Under the pieces are notes generated by a model that was not told the DNA's origin, ran no database searches, and was given only the letters and a program-made list of their open reading frames with translations. The position numbers and the translations under genes were made by a program. A DNA stretch of 64,000 nucleotides from Hoyosella subflava DQS3-9A1 (GTDB taxonomy: Bacteria > Actinomycetota > Actinomycetes > Mycobacteriales > Mycobacteriaceae), in contig NC_015564.1 in the NCBI RefSeq assembly GCF_000214175.1, forward strand, positions 186,001 to 250,000, given 5' to 3'. Position 1 is the stretch's first letter. Each line of letters opens with the position of its first letter. Shown piece after piece: positions 9,167-17,563 of the stretch.

Positions 9167-9667
9167 CTAGCGGCGATCCGCTTCCACCGCCGCCTTCAAG
9201 TTCTTGAGCGTCACAGCGATGTTGCGGCGGTTGAACTCCGCGAACGTGCGGCCACCGGTGAGCAAACGGTCGACCACAGCACTGACTGAATCGGGCCAGG
9301 CGCTCCGATCGTCAATCCACGTTTCAGTGACGCGCGTGCCGTGCGGCGTAGGCGCAAGCTGGTACTCCCACGTCGCGACGGGGACCGTCAGGAAAGGTTT
9401 ACCGACACCCCATTTTCGGACCTGGAAACGGAACCGGGTAGGTGCGTCGGCGCCGGTGACGACGCATTCTGTGACCCAGCGAAAAGGCCCCCGCCTGTTC
9501 GTCCCGTGAAAGACCATTCCGGCCGAATGTGGAGCGCTGGTCACCCGCGCGCCTGTGTTCTCCGGGCTCCAATTGCCTGTTTGCGTGGGGTCGCTGATCA
9601 ACGCATAAATCTGCTCCGGGGGTGCGCTGATGTCGATTGACTCTGAGACAGTCATGGTGCGCGGCAT
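9167..9667 (-). CDS. SRPBCC (START/polyketide-cyclase-like) protein
   Basis: A 166-residue protein of the SRPBCC helix-grip fold, which binds hydrophobic ligands. It shows the usual opening of the family, SESIDISAPPEQIYALISDP, a central WVTECVV strand region and a C-terminal long helix (RRNIAVTLKNLKAAVEADRR). The ATG at 9667 has GTGAGG only two bases away, so the second ATG at 9655 may be the real start. It lies between a secreted protein and a degenerate nucleotidase with no clear functional link. The ligand is unknown. Confidence 0.75.
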   Translation of the reverse strand: MPRTMTVSESIDISAPPEQIYALISDPTQTGNWSPENTGARVTSAPHSAGMVFHGTNRRGPFRWVTECVVTGADAPTRFRFQVRKWGVGKPFLTVPVATWEYQLAPTPHGTRVTETWIDDRSAWPDSVSAVVDRLLTGGRTFAEFNRRNIAVTLKNLKAAVEADRR

Positions 9668-9699
9668 ATCCTCACCCTAGTGGGCGGGTGCAGACGTGG

Positions 9700-11439
9700 T
9701 CAGCGCAGCGCGATCCGCTCCTGCTCAGGCACCGCGACAGGGGAGCGGGTGCTGATGTAGTCGGTGAACGCTTTACTCGTCGTAGTCGACGCGACCCGGT
9801 CGGTGCCCGACGAGAGTGCGGTGAAGCCGTATCCGCCAACCGCGATCCGGTCCGTCACGGTGATGCGGTACGTATCAGTCGCCTGAACGGACTCCCCGTT
9901 GATCTGGAGATCGGTGACCCGCTCACCCGGGCTCGCGTCCGGATCGACCACGTAGGTCAGATCTTCAGAAGGCTGGAGAACGACGTCGCCACCGTCCCGG
10001 AACTGCTCTTCGAGCACCTCCTGCAATTGCGCGCCAGTCAGTGTGAGCGTCACGAGCATGGCGGAGCGCGGAGCGCTGAACGCGTCACCGTAGGTGATCG
10101 ATTCCGCTAGGTCCTCCGGCAAGGCTGACGGGGGCAGCAAGGTGGCTTGGGAGTCCGCGGCACCGGCAGCGGCGAGTTGGGCGGCGTCAGCGAGGATCCG
10201 GCCTGCGGATGACTCACCGGCGTCGGTGCGTTCGCTCAGCGCTTCACCACTAATCTCGCCGAGCTGGCGCCCGCCGATCTCGCTCGCGCGTTCCTCAGCG
10301 CGGGCGATGATGTCTTCGGTCTCTTGGTCAGGAGGGACATTGCGCGTTACGACCTGGTTGAATGCGCTGGTCCGGTCTCGGAGCACTTCTCCGGTTGCAC
10401 GGTTGATGACGACGTCCGCGACCGAGATGGCCCGCCCGTTTGACGCTGCTCGAATGAAGGGCCGTTCGACACCCGCAGGGTCGCGCACTGTGCAGTTGAA
10501 TGCATCCGGCCCGCCGGCAGAGAAGATGACGTCAACATTCGGGCTGGCGTCCGAGGCGAGCTGATACGCGGGTCCCTCGCTCAGCCCGCACCCATTCGGG
10601 CCTTCCTCAGCGCGCGGTCCCGCATCGCCGTACAGAAGGAGAGTGATTGCCTTGACGCCAAAGAACTCCAAGACCTCGGCAGTTCGCTCGATCGCCTCGA
10701 GCTCGTCCTCGATCCGCATCTCATCCCCGGCCGCGCCTGCCTCGGCGGCGCCGGTGGCCGCATCACGCATGAGAACACCGATCGCTCCGACTGGAATGTC
10801 GTCGACGTGATTGATGGAGAAGGGCAATGTGACGGGCTCGTTCTCGTCATCCACGAGGTTCGCGCCGAGGAGCGGGAAGTTCGCGCCCGCGAACTCTTCG
10901 TTCAACTGGCAACCATGGTCGGGGTGGCACCCGCCCTGCGCTTTCCGGAGCAGTTCCGGCAGTCCCTCAGCCAGTTCGGGTGCGCCGACGGCGGATGCGG
11001 CAATGTCCCAGGAGTTCAGCACATCGATGGTCGGTTCCCCGGAGAACATCCGAAAGGCGCGGGACGCGCTGTCGTTATCGAACCCGATGTTTCCGCCCGC
11101 GGAGTACAGCAGCGACCGGGGTGCCTGTCGCCGGAGTTGATCAAGGAAAGCAGCAAGATGGCCCGCGCCACCAGCTTCAACGCGTGAATTGTCCGACTGC
11201 ACGATGCTGCCGGCATCTCCCTCTGGCGGCCGCAGCGCATCGCGAAGGTCGCCGAACGAGAGCAACCGGAGTTCGACGTCGTCTGACGGCTGATTACGTG
11301 GGTGGATATCAGGTGCTGCCAGCGCTGTGGGCGCAGACGTCAACGTTAAGGCCGCGGCGCTAACGACAGCAGCTACGCCTGCCGCGATGCCGTGTGTGCG
11401 CCGTGGGAAGGAGTTGCCAGGGCCACGTGCTTTGGGCAT
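9700..11439 (-). CDS. Secreted 5'-nucleotidase/UshA homologue with lost metal ligands
   Basis: A 579-residue exported protein from ATG 11439, which has an excellent GGAAGGAGG site; the frame extends 17 codons further upstream. A signal peptide runs to about residue 42 (TSAPTALAAP). Residues about 55-360 follow the calcineurin-like phosphoesterase domain of 5'-nucleotidases, and about 380-579 the C-terminal substrate domain (ends near GGYGFTAL). The metal-site motifs are changed. NDxHG reads GDLRD (64-68), the GDN motif reads GGN, GNHEFD reads GAPEL (152-156), and the HxH site reads SAGGPDAF. Only the first Asp survives. It is probably not a phosphatase; a binding role is inferred. Confidence 0.8.
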   Translation of the reverse strand: MPKARGPGNSFPRRTHGIAAGVAAVVSAAALTLTSAPTALAAPDIHPRNQPSDDVELRLLSFGDLRDALRPPEGDAGSIVQSDNSRVEAGGAGHLAAFLDQLRRQAPRSLLYSAGGNIGFDNDSASRAFRMFSGEPTIDVLNSWDIAASAVGAPELAEGLPELLRKAQGGCHPDHGCQLNEEFAGANFPLLGANLVDDENEPVTLPFSINHVDDIPVGAIGVLMRDAATGAAEAGAAGDEMRIEDELEAIERTAEVLEFFGVKAITLLLYGDAGPRAEEGPNGCGLSEGPAYQLASDASPNVDVIFSAGGPDAFNCTVRDPAGVERPFIRAASNGRAISVADVVINRATGEVLRDRTSAFNQVVTRNVPPDQETEDIIARAEERASEIGGRQLGEISGEALSERTDAGESSAGRILADAAQLAAAGAADSQATLLPPSALPEDLAESITYGDAFSAPRSAMLVTLTLTGAQLQEVLEEQFRDGGDVVLQPSEDLTYVVDPDASPGERVTDLQINGESVQATDTYRITVTDRIAVGGYGFTALSSGTDRVASTTTSKAFTDYISTRSPVAVPEQERIALR

Positions 11440-11600
11440 GGCCTCCTCCTTCCTCGTCGTTGCGGCATCATCGCACGCTGTGTGGCGCACGCGGCATCTC
11501 GGCCATCACTACTAGTGTCAGGCCATACCGGTGCTCAAGCATGGCGCATTGCGGTCACAGTTCTGTCACGGGTGTGGCTGGAATGAACCGCTGATATTAG

Positions 11601-12704
11601 TCACACAACGTCGAAAACGCGCTCAGCGGCTGCGCTCCTTGCGAACCGCAAAAATACGTCGTCTTCATCGCGATCTCCGACCGTCACCCGCGCACCTTCA
11701 TCGGTAAACGGGCGAATGAGAACTCCAGCCTCAGCGCAGCGCGCCGCGAACTCGCTAGTAGCGCTACCCAGATCGAGCCACACGAAATTCGCTTGTGTTT
11801 GCGGAACGGAGTAACCGGCGTCGACGAGCGCCTGCCGCACACGCTCCCGTTCGTCGACAACCGCAGATGTTCGCGCAAGCAGCTCATCCTCCACTGAGAG
11901 AGAAGCGATCGCCGCTGCTTGCGCGATGCTGTTGACGCTGAAAGGGATGTACACCTTCCCGAGTGTGGCGATGACCTCCGGATGACCGACGGCATACCCC
12001 ACGCGCAGCCCAGCAAGCCCGTAGGCCTTCGAGAAAGTGCGCAAAACAACAACGTTCGAGCGGTTCCGGCTGATTACGACGCCGTCGGGCTGGTCCCCTT
12101 CCGCGAACCCTTCAGGGCGCAAGTACTCGAAGTACGCTTCGTCCAGCACGACCAGAATGTGATCGGGCACCGCATCCAGGAACCGCTCCAGCGCTGCGCG
12201 ACCGACTGCGGTCCCCGTTGGATTGTTGGGATTGCAGACGAAGATCAACCGCGTGCTGTCCGTGATCGCGGCGAGCATGGCGTCGAGGTCATGCACAGCG
12301 CTGGAATCAAGAGGCACACGGACCGGAGTGGCGCCCGCGACAAGAGTGACCAGCGGATAGGCCTCGAACGAGCGCCACGCGAAGAGTACTTCGTCGCCCG
12401 GCCCACACGTCGCCTGCACGAGCTGCTGGCAGAGACTGACAGACCCGCAACCAACAGAGACTCGAGACGGATCGACCTTCAGATGGTTCGCCAGGGCAGC
12501 TTTCAGCGCGATCGCACCGTTATCTGGATAGCGATTCACCGACGCTGCCGCTTCCCCGATCGCTTCCACCACGCTGGGAAGCGGCCCAGGCGACGTTTCA
12601 TTGCTCGCCAGTTTGATGGCACCGGGCCACGATTTGCCCGGAACGTAGACGGGGATGCTGGCGAGATCAGGACGGGTGCGCGCCGTCGGTGCGGAATCAC
12701 TCAC
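11601..12704 (-). CDS. HisC/Pat-type aminotransferase (aromatic or histidinol-phosphate)
   Basis: A 367-residue fold-type I PLP enzyme of the HisC family, close in length and layout to mycobacterial HisC2/Pat, which transaminates aromatic amino acids. It shows SNETSPGP near the N-terminus, the CNPNNPTGT loop, DEAYFEY and the PLP lysine in TFSKAYGLAGLRVGY. The GTG at 12704 is chosen because the family starts there (TRPDLASIPVYVPGK); the frame runs further upstream into the divergent gene. It could make tyrosine or phenylalanine together with the prephenate dehydrogenase encoded at 23369-24319. It is divergent from the DLH-family gene. Confidence 0.85.
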   Translation of the reverse strand: MSDSAPTARTRPDLASIPVYVPGKSWPGAIKLASNETSPGPLPSVVEAIGEAAASVNRYPDNGAIALKAALANHLKVDPSRVSVGCGSVSLCQQLVQATCGPGDEVLFAWRSFEAYPLVTLVAGATPVRVPLDSSAVHDLDAMLAAITDSTRLIFVCNPNNPTGTAVGRAALERFLDAVPDHILVVLDEAYFEYLRPEGFAEGDQPDGVVISRNRSNVVVLRTFSKAYGLAGLRVGYAVGHPEVIATLGKVYIPFSVNSIAQAAAIASLSVEDELLARTSAVVDERERVRQALVDAGYSVPQTQANFVWLDLGSATSEFAARCAEAGVLIRPFTDEGARVTVGDRDEDDVFLRFARSAAAERVFDVV

Positions 12705-12792
12705 GCCTGTCAGAGTATCTGGTCCTCGTGTTCGCGGGCTCAGCCTGAGACTGGCACTCGAAAAACGGACAAACCGGTGGGAGAGTAGACAT

Positions 12793-13542
12793 ATGTCGGG
12801 GATCCGTATGGTGCGTGTCCGGCAGGAATCAGCGGCCCTGCCGGGTAGCGCGAAACAACGAGTGCCGCTCACAGTTGTGGAACCGGAGGGACGGGCGCGC
12901 GGTGGCATTGTGCTCCTGCACGAAACCCATTCCTTCAGCCGCAGCCTCTTTCAGTTCATGGAAGATCTTGCCGAGGAGGGCTGGGCGGTGACGGCGCCCG
13001 ATCTCTTTCACAGGCAGCCCCAATCAACCGATCCCGTCTTCGGAGACGCACTATTTGAAGACTTCGCTGCGGCGGAGGGGTGGCTCCACGGGGAGGGGAT
13101 TCGCCCGGATTGTGTCGGCGTGCTGGGATTCGACAGTGCAGGCACGGCGGCGGCGCTCGTCAGCACTACTCAGCGAATCGGAGCGGCCGTCAGCATCGCG
13201 GCACACGGCATATCCGAGCCGGTTGCGGCGGGGACCCCGCCACTTGTCAACGCTGTCCGCGAACTGCGGGTGCCGTGGCTGGGAATCTTCGGAGAGGACG
13301 ACCCGCTGACGCCGCCGTCAGAGATCGAACTACTGCGGGAATCCGCTGCCCGCGCGAACGTGGCGACGCTGATCGTGACGTATCCAGGGCTCGGGCACCG
13401 GCCCGACGAAGGCTTCGGGTTCACCTCGAAAGGTGCCGATGACGTTGACGACATACCTGCCACAGGAGACGGTTCACCAGAAGTGGCTGCAGTCGCCGCC
13501 CGGCAGCACATCTTCGAATGGTTCGACAGCAACTTGCGATGA
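12793..13542 (+). CDS. Dienelactone-hydrolase-family alpha/beta hydrolase
   Basis: A 249-residue DLH-like protein. The dienelactone hydrolase nucleophile is normally Cys; here the elbow is GFDSAGT with Ser115. Acid Asp169/170 (GEDDPLTP) and His202 (GLGHRPDEG) complete the triad, and HETHSF follows the first strand. The ATG at 12793 with GAGAG upstream gives the natural start. The Ser in place of Cys suggests a general esterase or a carboxymethylenebutenolidase relative of different specificity. It starts 88 bases from the divergent aminotransferase gene. Confidence 0.75.
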   Translation: MSGIRMVRVRQESAALPGSAKQRVPLTVVEPEGRARGGIVLLHETHSFSRSLFQFMEDLAEEGWAVTAPDLFHRQPQSTDPVFGDALFEDFAAAEGWLHGEGIRPDCVGVLGFDSAGTAAALVSTTQRIGAAVSIAAHGISEPVAAGTPPLVNAVRELRVPWLGIFGEDDPLTPPSEIELLRESAARANVATLIVTYPGLGHRPDEGFGFTSKGADDVDDIPATGDGSPEVAAVAARQHIFEWFDSNLR

Positions 13543-13623
13543 GGGAACGGGGTATGGGCAGGCGTTTTGCAATAGCGGTATAGACATGTGTAGTCTTTCC
13601 GGTGGCCCACGCAAGGGGCCCAG

Positions 13624-13712
13624 GGAGGCGTGCCAGAGCGGCCGAATGGGGCTCACTGCTAATGAGTTGTCCCCCTCAAAGGGGACCGGAGGTTCAAATC
13701 CTCTCGCCTCCG
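13624..13712 (+). tRNA. tRNA-Ser (anticodon GCT)
   Basis: An 89-base serine tRNA with the long variable arm of this type. The acceptor arm GGAGGCG (13624-13630) pairs with CGCCTCC (13705-13711). The anticodon loop carries GCT, which reads AGC and AGT. The T arm GGTTCAAATCC is standard. CCA is not encoded. Confidence 0.95.
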
Positions 13713-13743
13713 CCGCCGGTCTAGCCGGTATAACTGAATACAC

Positions 13744-13816
13744 GCGCTCGTAGCTCAACGGATAGAGCATCTGACTACGGATCAGAAGGTTAGGGGTTCG
13801 AATCCTCTCGGGCGCA
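13744..13816 (+). tRNA. tRNA-Arg (anticodon ACG)
   Basis: A 73-base arginine tRNA: acceptor GCGCTCG (13744-13750) pairs with CGGGCGC (13809-13815). The anticodon loop reads CTACGGA with anticodon ACG, whose A is normally deaminated to inosine by TadA (encoded at 24933-25415). It is 31 bases after tRNA-Ser and probably shares its transcript. Confidence 0.95.
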
Positions 13817-13833
13817 CGTCTGGTTGAGACAGC

Positions 13834-13870
13834 AACTAAACCCCCTTTAGCAGGGGGTTTAGTTGTTTCT
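13834..13870 (+). terminator. Intrinsic terminator after the tRNA pair
   Basis: A perfect 12-base inverted repeat, AACTAAACCCCC (13834-13845) and GGGGGTTTAGTT (13853-13864), with a 7-base loop and a following GTTTCT. It ends the tRNA-Ser/tRNA-Arg transcript. Confidence 0.9.
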
Positions 13871-13941
13871 GTAGGAGGCTTCGTTCTGCGATCTTCTGTC
13901 AGAACGTGTCGCCGAAGCGGCCCGTTGCGGTGCGGGGTCTG

Positions 13942-14832
13942 TCACCCTCCTGGCCGGAGCCAGTGGCGTATCGACGCCGCGACCTTATCCGGTGCGTCGG
14001 ACTGCACGAAGTGGCCGGCGCCTTCGATGATCACTGTGTCGTGATCGGCGAAAATCTGCTCCCATCGCTGACGTTCCGTTGCCCGGAACGCGATGTCGGC
14101 GTCGCCCCACACGATGAGGACCGGAAGGGATGCGATGTCAGCCAGCCCAGCTTCGACCTCGGCAAGAAAGGTACGGCTTGCCGTGATAGCCCGCGGGAAC
14201 ACGGCTGATGCGGCCCGCCGTTCAGGCGTGGCGAGAGGCTGTCGATAGTGTGCCATCTCGGCGGCGTCGAGCTTCCGCAGCCGATGCCCGGCGGGGATCA
14301 ACGCGTTGACGAACAGGTTGAACCGCTGAATCAGCTCGCGTCCGACTGGTCCACCCAGAAGGCGGGAGAACAGCTCGACCCGCAGGTCGCCGTTGAATGG
14401 CCACGCCCACGTGTTGGCCACGACGAGGCGTTCGAATTTGTCCGGCCGTTTCTCGGCCGCGTATAGGCCGATCGGGCCACCCCAGTCGTGGACGATGAGG
14501 GTGGTGTTTGACAAGCCCAGGCGGTCAATGAAGGCCACGACTACGTCGGCATGCTCATCGGGCAGATATCGATAGCCGGGTGCAGCGACGGAGAGGCCGA
14601 AACCTGGATAGTCGAGTGCCACGCAGCGGAACTCGTCCCGCAGTGAGCGGATTACATCGCGGTACACAAACGACCAGGTGGGATTGCCGTGCAGGAACAG
14701 TAGCGTCGGTCCCGATCCTTCGTCGATGTAGTGAATTGCGTTGCCGTCGATCTCCAAAAAACGGCTTCGGAAGGGAAACAGCTCACCGTCCACCCAGGAC
14801 GGACGTGTATCGGCGGACCACTGATTTGTCAT
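13942..14832 (-). CDS. Haloalkane dehalogenase-like alpha/beta hydrolase
   Basis: A 296-residue protein with the marks of haloalkane dehalogenases. The nucleophile is Asp116 in HDWGGP, and the halide-holding residues are Asn50 (HGNPTWSF) and Trp117. Acid GDADIAF and base GAGHFVQ lie in the C-terminal part. Such enzymes hydrolyse carbon-halogen bonds and need no cofactor. Length and opening match the DhaA/LinB group. The ATG at 14832 overlaps the stop of the HxlR regulator gene as TTATGA, so regulator and enzyme are co-translated. Some family members act on epoxides or esters, so substrate is open. Confidence 0.85.
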   Translation of the reverse strand: MTNQWSADTRPSWVDGELFPFRSRFLEIDGNAIHYIDEGSGPTLLFLHGNPTWSFVYRDVIRSLRDEFRCVALDYPGFGLSVAAPGYRYLPDEHADVVVAFIDRLGLSNTTLIVHDWGGPIGLYAAEKRPDKFERLVVANTWAWPFNGDLRVELFSRLLGGPVGRELIQRFNLFVNALIPAGHRLRKLDAAEMAHYRQPLATPERRAASAVFPRAITASRTFLAEVEAGLADIASLPVLIVWGDADIAFRATERQRWEQIFADHDTVIIEGAGHFVQSDAPDKVAASIRHWLRPGG

Positions 14833-15536
14833 AACTGGACCTCTTCGGGGCGGTGAACATGGCTGACGTGTCGCGCAATGCCGCGTTCGGCGGCGCTTTG
14901 GGCTGGGTCTCGGTACTGCAGCCTGCTGAGCACCACTGCAGAGCCTTCCGTGCGCAGCCCGAGCTGGCGGGCCTCTGTCATGCCGAGCATGCCGGTGAGA
15001 ACCCCCAGGATCGTCGGGGCGTCACCTTCGAGTACGAGGTCCGGCGAAGTCGCAGCACCAACTCGAGAGGTGACCTCACCGGCGGCTATCTCGATGACGG
15101 CGGGTTGGTCGTGTGTGCGCACCTCGATCGAGGCAGGCGGGCCGTCAGGCTCGGAATCCCGCAGCAGCTCCGACACTGGGAAGGTGAGCCAGTGGCTCCG
15201 AAAGGCCTCGTCACCAGCGGGATTAGGCATGAACCGCGCCCCCCAGCGCAGGAGAGCGCGTACCACCGGCTCAAGCTCGCGGCCTGCGTCGGTCAGGTGG
15301 TACAGAGTGGTGGCGACCGGCGGAGCGGCCGCTTCGCGCCTGACAATCTCGTGCCGCTCGAGCTCCTTGAGGCGCTCACTTAGCAGGTTAGTGGCGATTC
15401 CGGGCAAGCCTCGTTGGAGGTCGGTGAACCGGCACCCGCCCCTAAGCAGCAACTCCCGGACGATAAGCAGTGTCCAGCGATCACCCACCACATCAAGAGC
15501 CTTGGCAACCGCGCAGTACTGCCGGTAGGAGCGCAT
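14829..15536 (-). CDS. HxlR-family regulator with a C-terminal lipid-binding-like domain
   Basis: A 235-residue HxlR protein. The winged-helix part at about 1-100 has the usual CAVAKALDVVGDRWTLLIVRE and FTDLQRGLPGIATNLLSERL. Residues about 105-230 form an extra domain, unlike the short HxlR proteins, perhaps SCP2-like, as seen in many actinobacterial members. It is translationally coupled to the dehalogenase gene that follows and likely controls it in response to a ligand held in that domain. An inverted repeat lies upstream at 15567-15580. Confidence 0.85.
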   Translation of the reverse strand: MRSYRQYCAVAKALDVVGDRWTLLIVRELLLRGGCRFTDLQRGLPGIATNLLSERLKELERHEIVRREAAAPPVATTLYHLTDAGRELEPVVRALLRWGARFMPNPAGDEAFRSHWLTFPVSELLRDSEPDGPPASIEVRTHDQPAVIEIAAGEVTSRVGAATSPDLVLEGDAPTILGVLTGMLGMTEARQLGLRTEGSAVVLSRLQYRDPAQSAAERGIARHVSHVHRPEEVQL

Positions 15537-15566
15537 ACCTGCACTCTAAACTTGTGACTGCTTTAG

Positions 15567-15580
15567 TTTCAATAGTGAAA
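15567..15580. promoter_or_regulatory. Inverted repeat, possible HxlR operator
   Basis: TTTCA and TGAAA separated by four bases, 31 bases upstream of the HxlR start in a short AT-rich space. Position and symmetry suit autoregulation of the regulator-dehalogenase operon. Binding is inferred. Confidence 0.35.
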
Positions 15581-15661
15581 GCTTGAGAATATAAACTTTC
15601 GCGCAAAGAGCGTTTCGCTGTTCTGCTGCCGAAGCGTGCGTTCTCACCGACAATTGCGGTC

Positions 15662-15880
15662 GTGAGCACTCGCGACGTACCTCAGCAAATCGGTGACCTC
15701 CCACCCATCGGCAGACCAGCTAACAGTGCACTTCTCGCGCGCGGCATCACCACAATGGAGGAGGTGGCGACGCTAAGCGAGCGTGAATTGCTCGCATTTC
15801 ACGGGGTAGGCCCGAAAGCCGTGAGACTGCTTCGTACCGCACTTACTGAACGTGGCCTGCGTTTCGCGGACCACTCGTAG
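15662..15880 (+). CDS. Small helix-hairpin-helix protein
   Basis: A 72-residue protein from GTG 15662. The body (IGRPANSALLARGITTMEEV, then ELLAFHGVGPKAVRLLR) is a helix-hairpin-helix domain similar to the DNA-binding C-terminal domain of RNA polymerase alpha and to many small actinobacterial proteins. The HGVGPKA turn is the hairpin that touches the DNA backbone. It probably binds DNA or helps transcription, but nothing here fixes its role. It is 36 bases before a membrane protein gene in the same direction. Confidence 0.7.
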   Translation: MSTRDVPQQIGDLPPIGRPANSALLARGITTMEEVATLSERELLAFHGVGPKAVRLLRTALTERGLRFADHS

Positions 15881-15916
15881 TCAGCCAAGGCCTCAGCCCG
15901 GCGTCATGGGAGAAAC

Positions 15917-16603
15917 ATGAGTCACCGTGATCCACCAGCAGTTCAGGAGCTCAACCCCGATAGAGATCGTCTTCGCATGATCTCCCGGGGCGTGTGGCTA
16001 CTTCCGGTATTCAGCGTGCTGACGCTGTGGACAACGTTCGAGCATCAACCCGATCCGCTGAGCGAGTTCAGCGCCTGGTCACAGTTCGTGACAACAGATC
16101 GCTTTCTGTTACAGCACGTCATCGGGAGCATCGGTGGGCAGGCTTTGTTCGCGCTGGCCGTGTCAGCGCTCGGGGCGGTGCTGGTGCTCCGTAGCGCTCG
16201 ACCTAGGCAGGCCCTGTGGGGCGTGGCCACTGGAGTGATCGGCAGCGCTGGATTGCTGGCGGGTTTTGGCACTGCTGCATTCGCCCAGCCTGCGCTCGGC
16301 GATCTCCAGATCGACGGATACGCAGGCGCCCAGGCTGTCTACGAAAATGTGTACTCGCCGATCGCGATCTCAGTTTTGCTTGGCGGAGCCCTTTTGTTTG
16401 CCCTCTCGACTGTCCTCCTGGCTCGCGCTGCCCACACCCTTGCGCATGTTTCCTCTCTAGGTGCGTGGCTATTCGGCGTTTCCGGACCGCTCGTCGGTGT
16501 CTTCGGCATCTTCGTTGGCGGACTTCAGACAGTGGGCGCCGCAACCGGCATCGCCGGCGGAGTGCTCATTGCCCGTGGCGTCCACAAGTTCGCAACGAGT
16601 TAA
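15917..16603 (+). CDS. Integral membrane protein, unknown function
   Basis: A 228-residue protein with about six hydrophobic segments (near 25-42, 72-92, 100-120, 145-168, 180-200 and 205-222). The loop after the first segment carries FEHQPDPLSEFSAWSQFV. No enzyme or transport motif is visible. The ATG at 15917 follows GGGAGAAAC. I do not recognise the family. It converges with the ECF sigma factor gene. Confidence 0.7.
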   Translation: MSHRDPPAVQELNPDRDRLRMISRGVWLLPVFSVLTLWTTFEHQPDPLSEFSAWSQFVTTDRFLLQHVIGSIGGQALFALAVSALGAVLVLRSARPRQALWGVATGVIGSAGLLAGFGTAAFAQPALGDLQIDGYAGAQAVYENVYSPIAISVLLGGALLFALSTVLLARAAHTLAHVSSLGAWLFGVSGPLVGVFGIFVGGLQTVGAATGIAGGVLIARGVHKFATS

Positions 16604-16618
16604 GTGAGTGCTGACCTC

Positions 16619-17563
16619 TCACCACGATTCGATAATTGGGTCGGTGTGCTTGCGTCGAGCCCACTCCTCGGTGAGGCGACCGAGACGTGCCGGGGAGGCC
16701 ACGCCGCGCACGATCGCGACCTTGTCGTCACGGACCTCAAGGACCACCACGCCAACTACCCGGTCATCAATCGCGGCGATTATCGCCGGGGAACCGTTCA
16801 CCACGCCGGAATGAATCGAAGGGGTGCCTCCGGCGAGTTTCCGTTTCGCCGGAGTTGGTTTGAAGCCAGCTCGCAGTATCATCGCGATCCGCTCGGAGCC
16901 CGAGAACTGCAGTAGTTTCTCGGCCATGCCAGCGCCGTCGGTGATTGCGGTCGCATCGTCGGTCAGCAACTCCAGTAGCCGTTCGGTGCGGCCCGACGAG
17001 GCAGCGGCGACGAACGCCTCGACGATTCGGTGCGCGGAGGCACCGTCGACTTCACTGACATTGCGCTCGGCTGCGATACGGCGCCGAGCGCGCAGCGCGT
17101 GCTGCTGGCTCGCGGACTCGGTGATATCCAGGATCTCGGCTATCTCGGCGTGGCTGTGGGAGAACGCCTCCCTAAGGACATAGACGGCCCGCTCGACCGG
17201 CGAGAGCCGCTCCATCAGAGTCAGGACCGCCAATGTCACCGATTCGCGCTGCTCGATGGTTTCAGCCGGGCCCAGCATCGGGTCGCCGTCGAGGAGCGGT
17301 TCAGGCAGCCATGCGCCGACCGCGCGTTCCCGCCGAGATTTTGCCGAACGCAGCCGGTCGAGAGACAGGTTGGTGACCACCCTGGTCAGCCATGCCTCGG
17401 CCACCTCGATGCGCTCCCGGTCGGCGGCTTGCCAACGCAGGAAAGCGTCCTGTACGACGTCCTCAGCGTCGGCGGCGGAACCGAGCAGACGGTACGCCAG
17501 CGAGGCCAACCGGGTCCGGCTGGCCTCGAAACGCTCCACGGTGGCGGTGTCCATGAGCGTCAC
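16619..17563 (-). CDS. ECF41-type RNA polymerase sigma factor with SnoaL-like C-terminal extension
   Basis: A 314-residue SigJ/ECF41-group sigma factor. Region 2 is near 10-85 (YRLLGSAADAEDVVQDAFLRW) and region 4 near 125-180 (LSPVERAVYVLREAF). The last ~130 residues are the SnoaL-like domain that replaces an anti-sigma factor in this group. The usual DGGG motif reads ITDGAG and the NPDKL motif is replaced by SPARL. The GTG at 17563 overlaps the stop of the flavoprotein gene upstream as GTGA. ECF41 genes are known to pair with a carboxymuconolactone decarboxylase, oxidoreductase or epimerase gene, as here. Confidence 0.88.
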   Translation of the reverse strand: MTLMDTATVERFEASRTRLASLAYRLLGSAADAEDVVQDAFLRWQAADRERIEVAEAWLTRVVTNLSLDRLRSAKSRRERAVGAWLPEPLLDGDPMLGPAETIEQRESVTLAVLTLMERLSPVERAVYVLREAFSHSHAEIAEILDITESASQQHALRARRRIAAERNVSEVDGASAHRIVEAFVAAASSGRTERLLELLTDDATAITDGAGMAEKLLQFSGSERIAMILRAGFKPTPAKRKLAGGTPSIHSGVVNGSPAIIAAIDDRVVGVVVLEVRDDKVAIVRGVASPARLGRLTEEWARRKHTDPIIESW

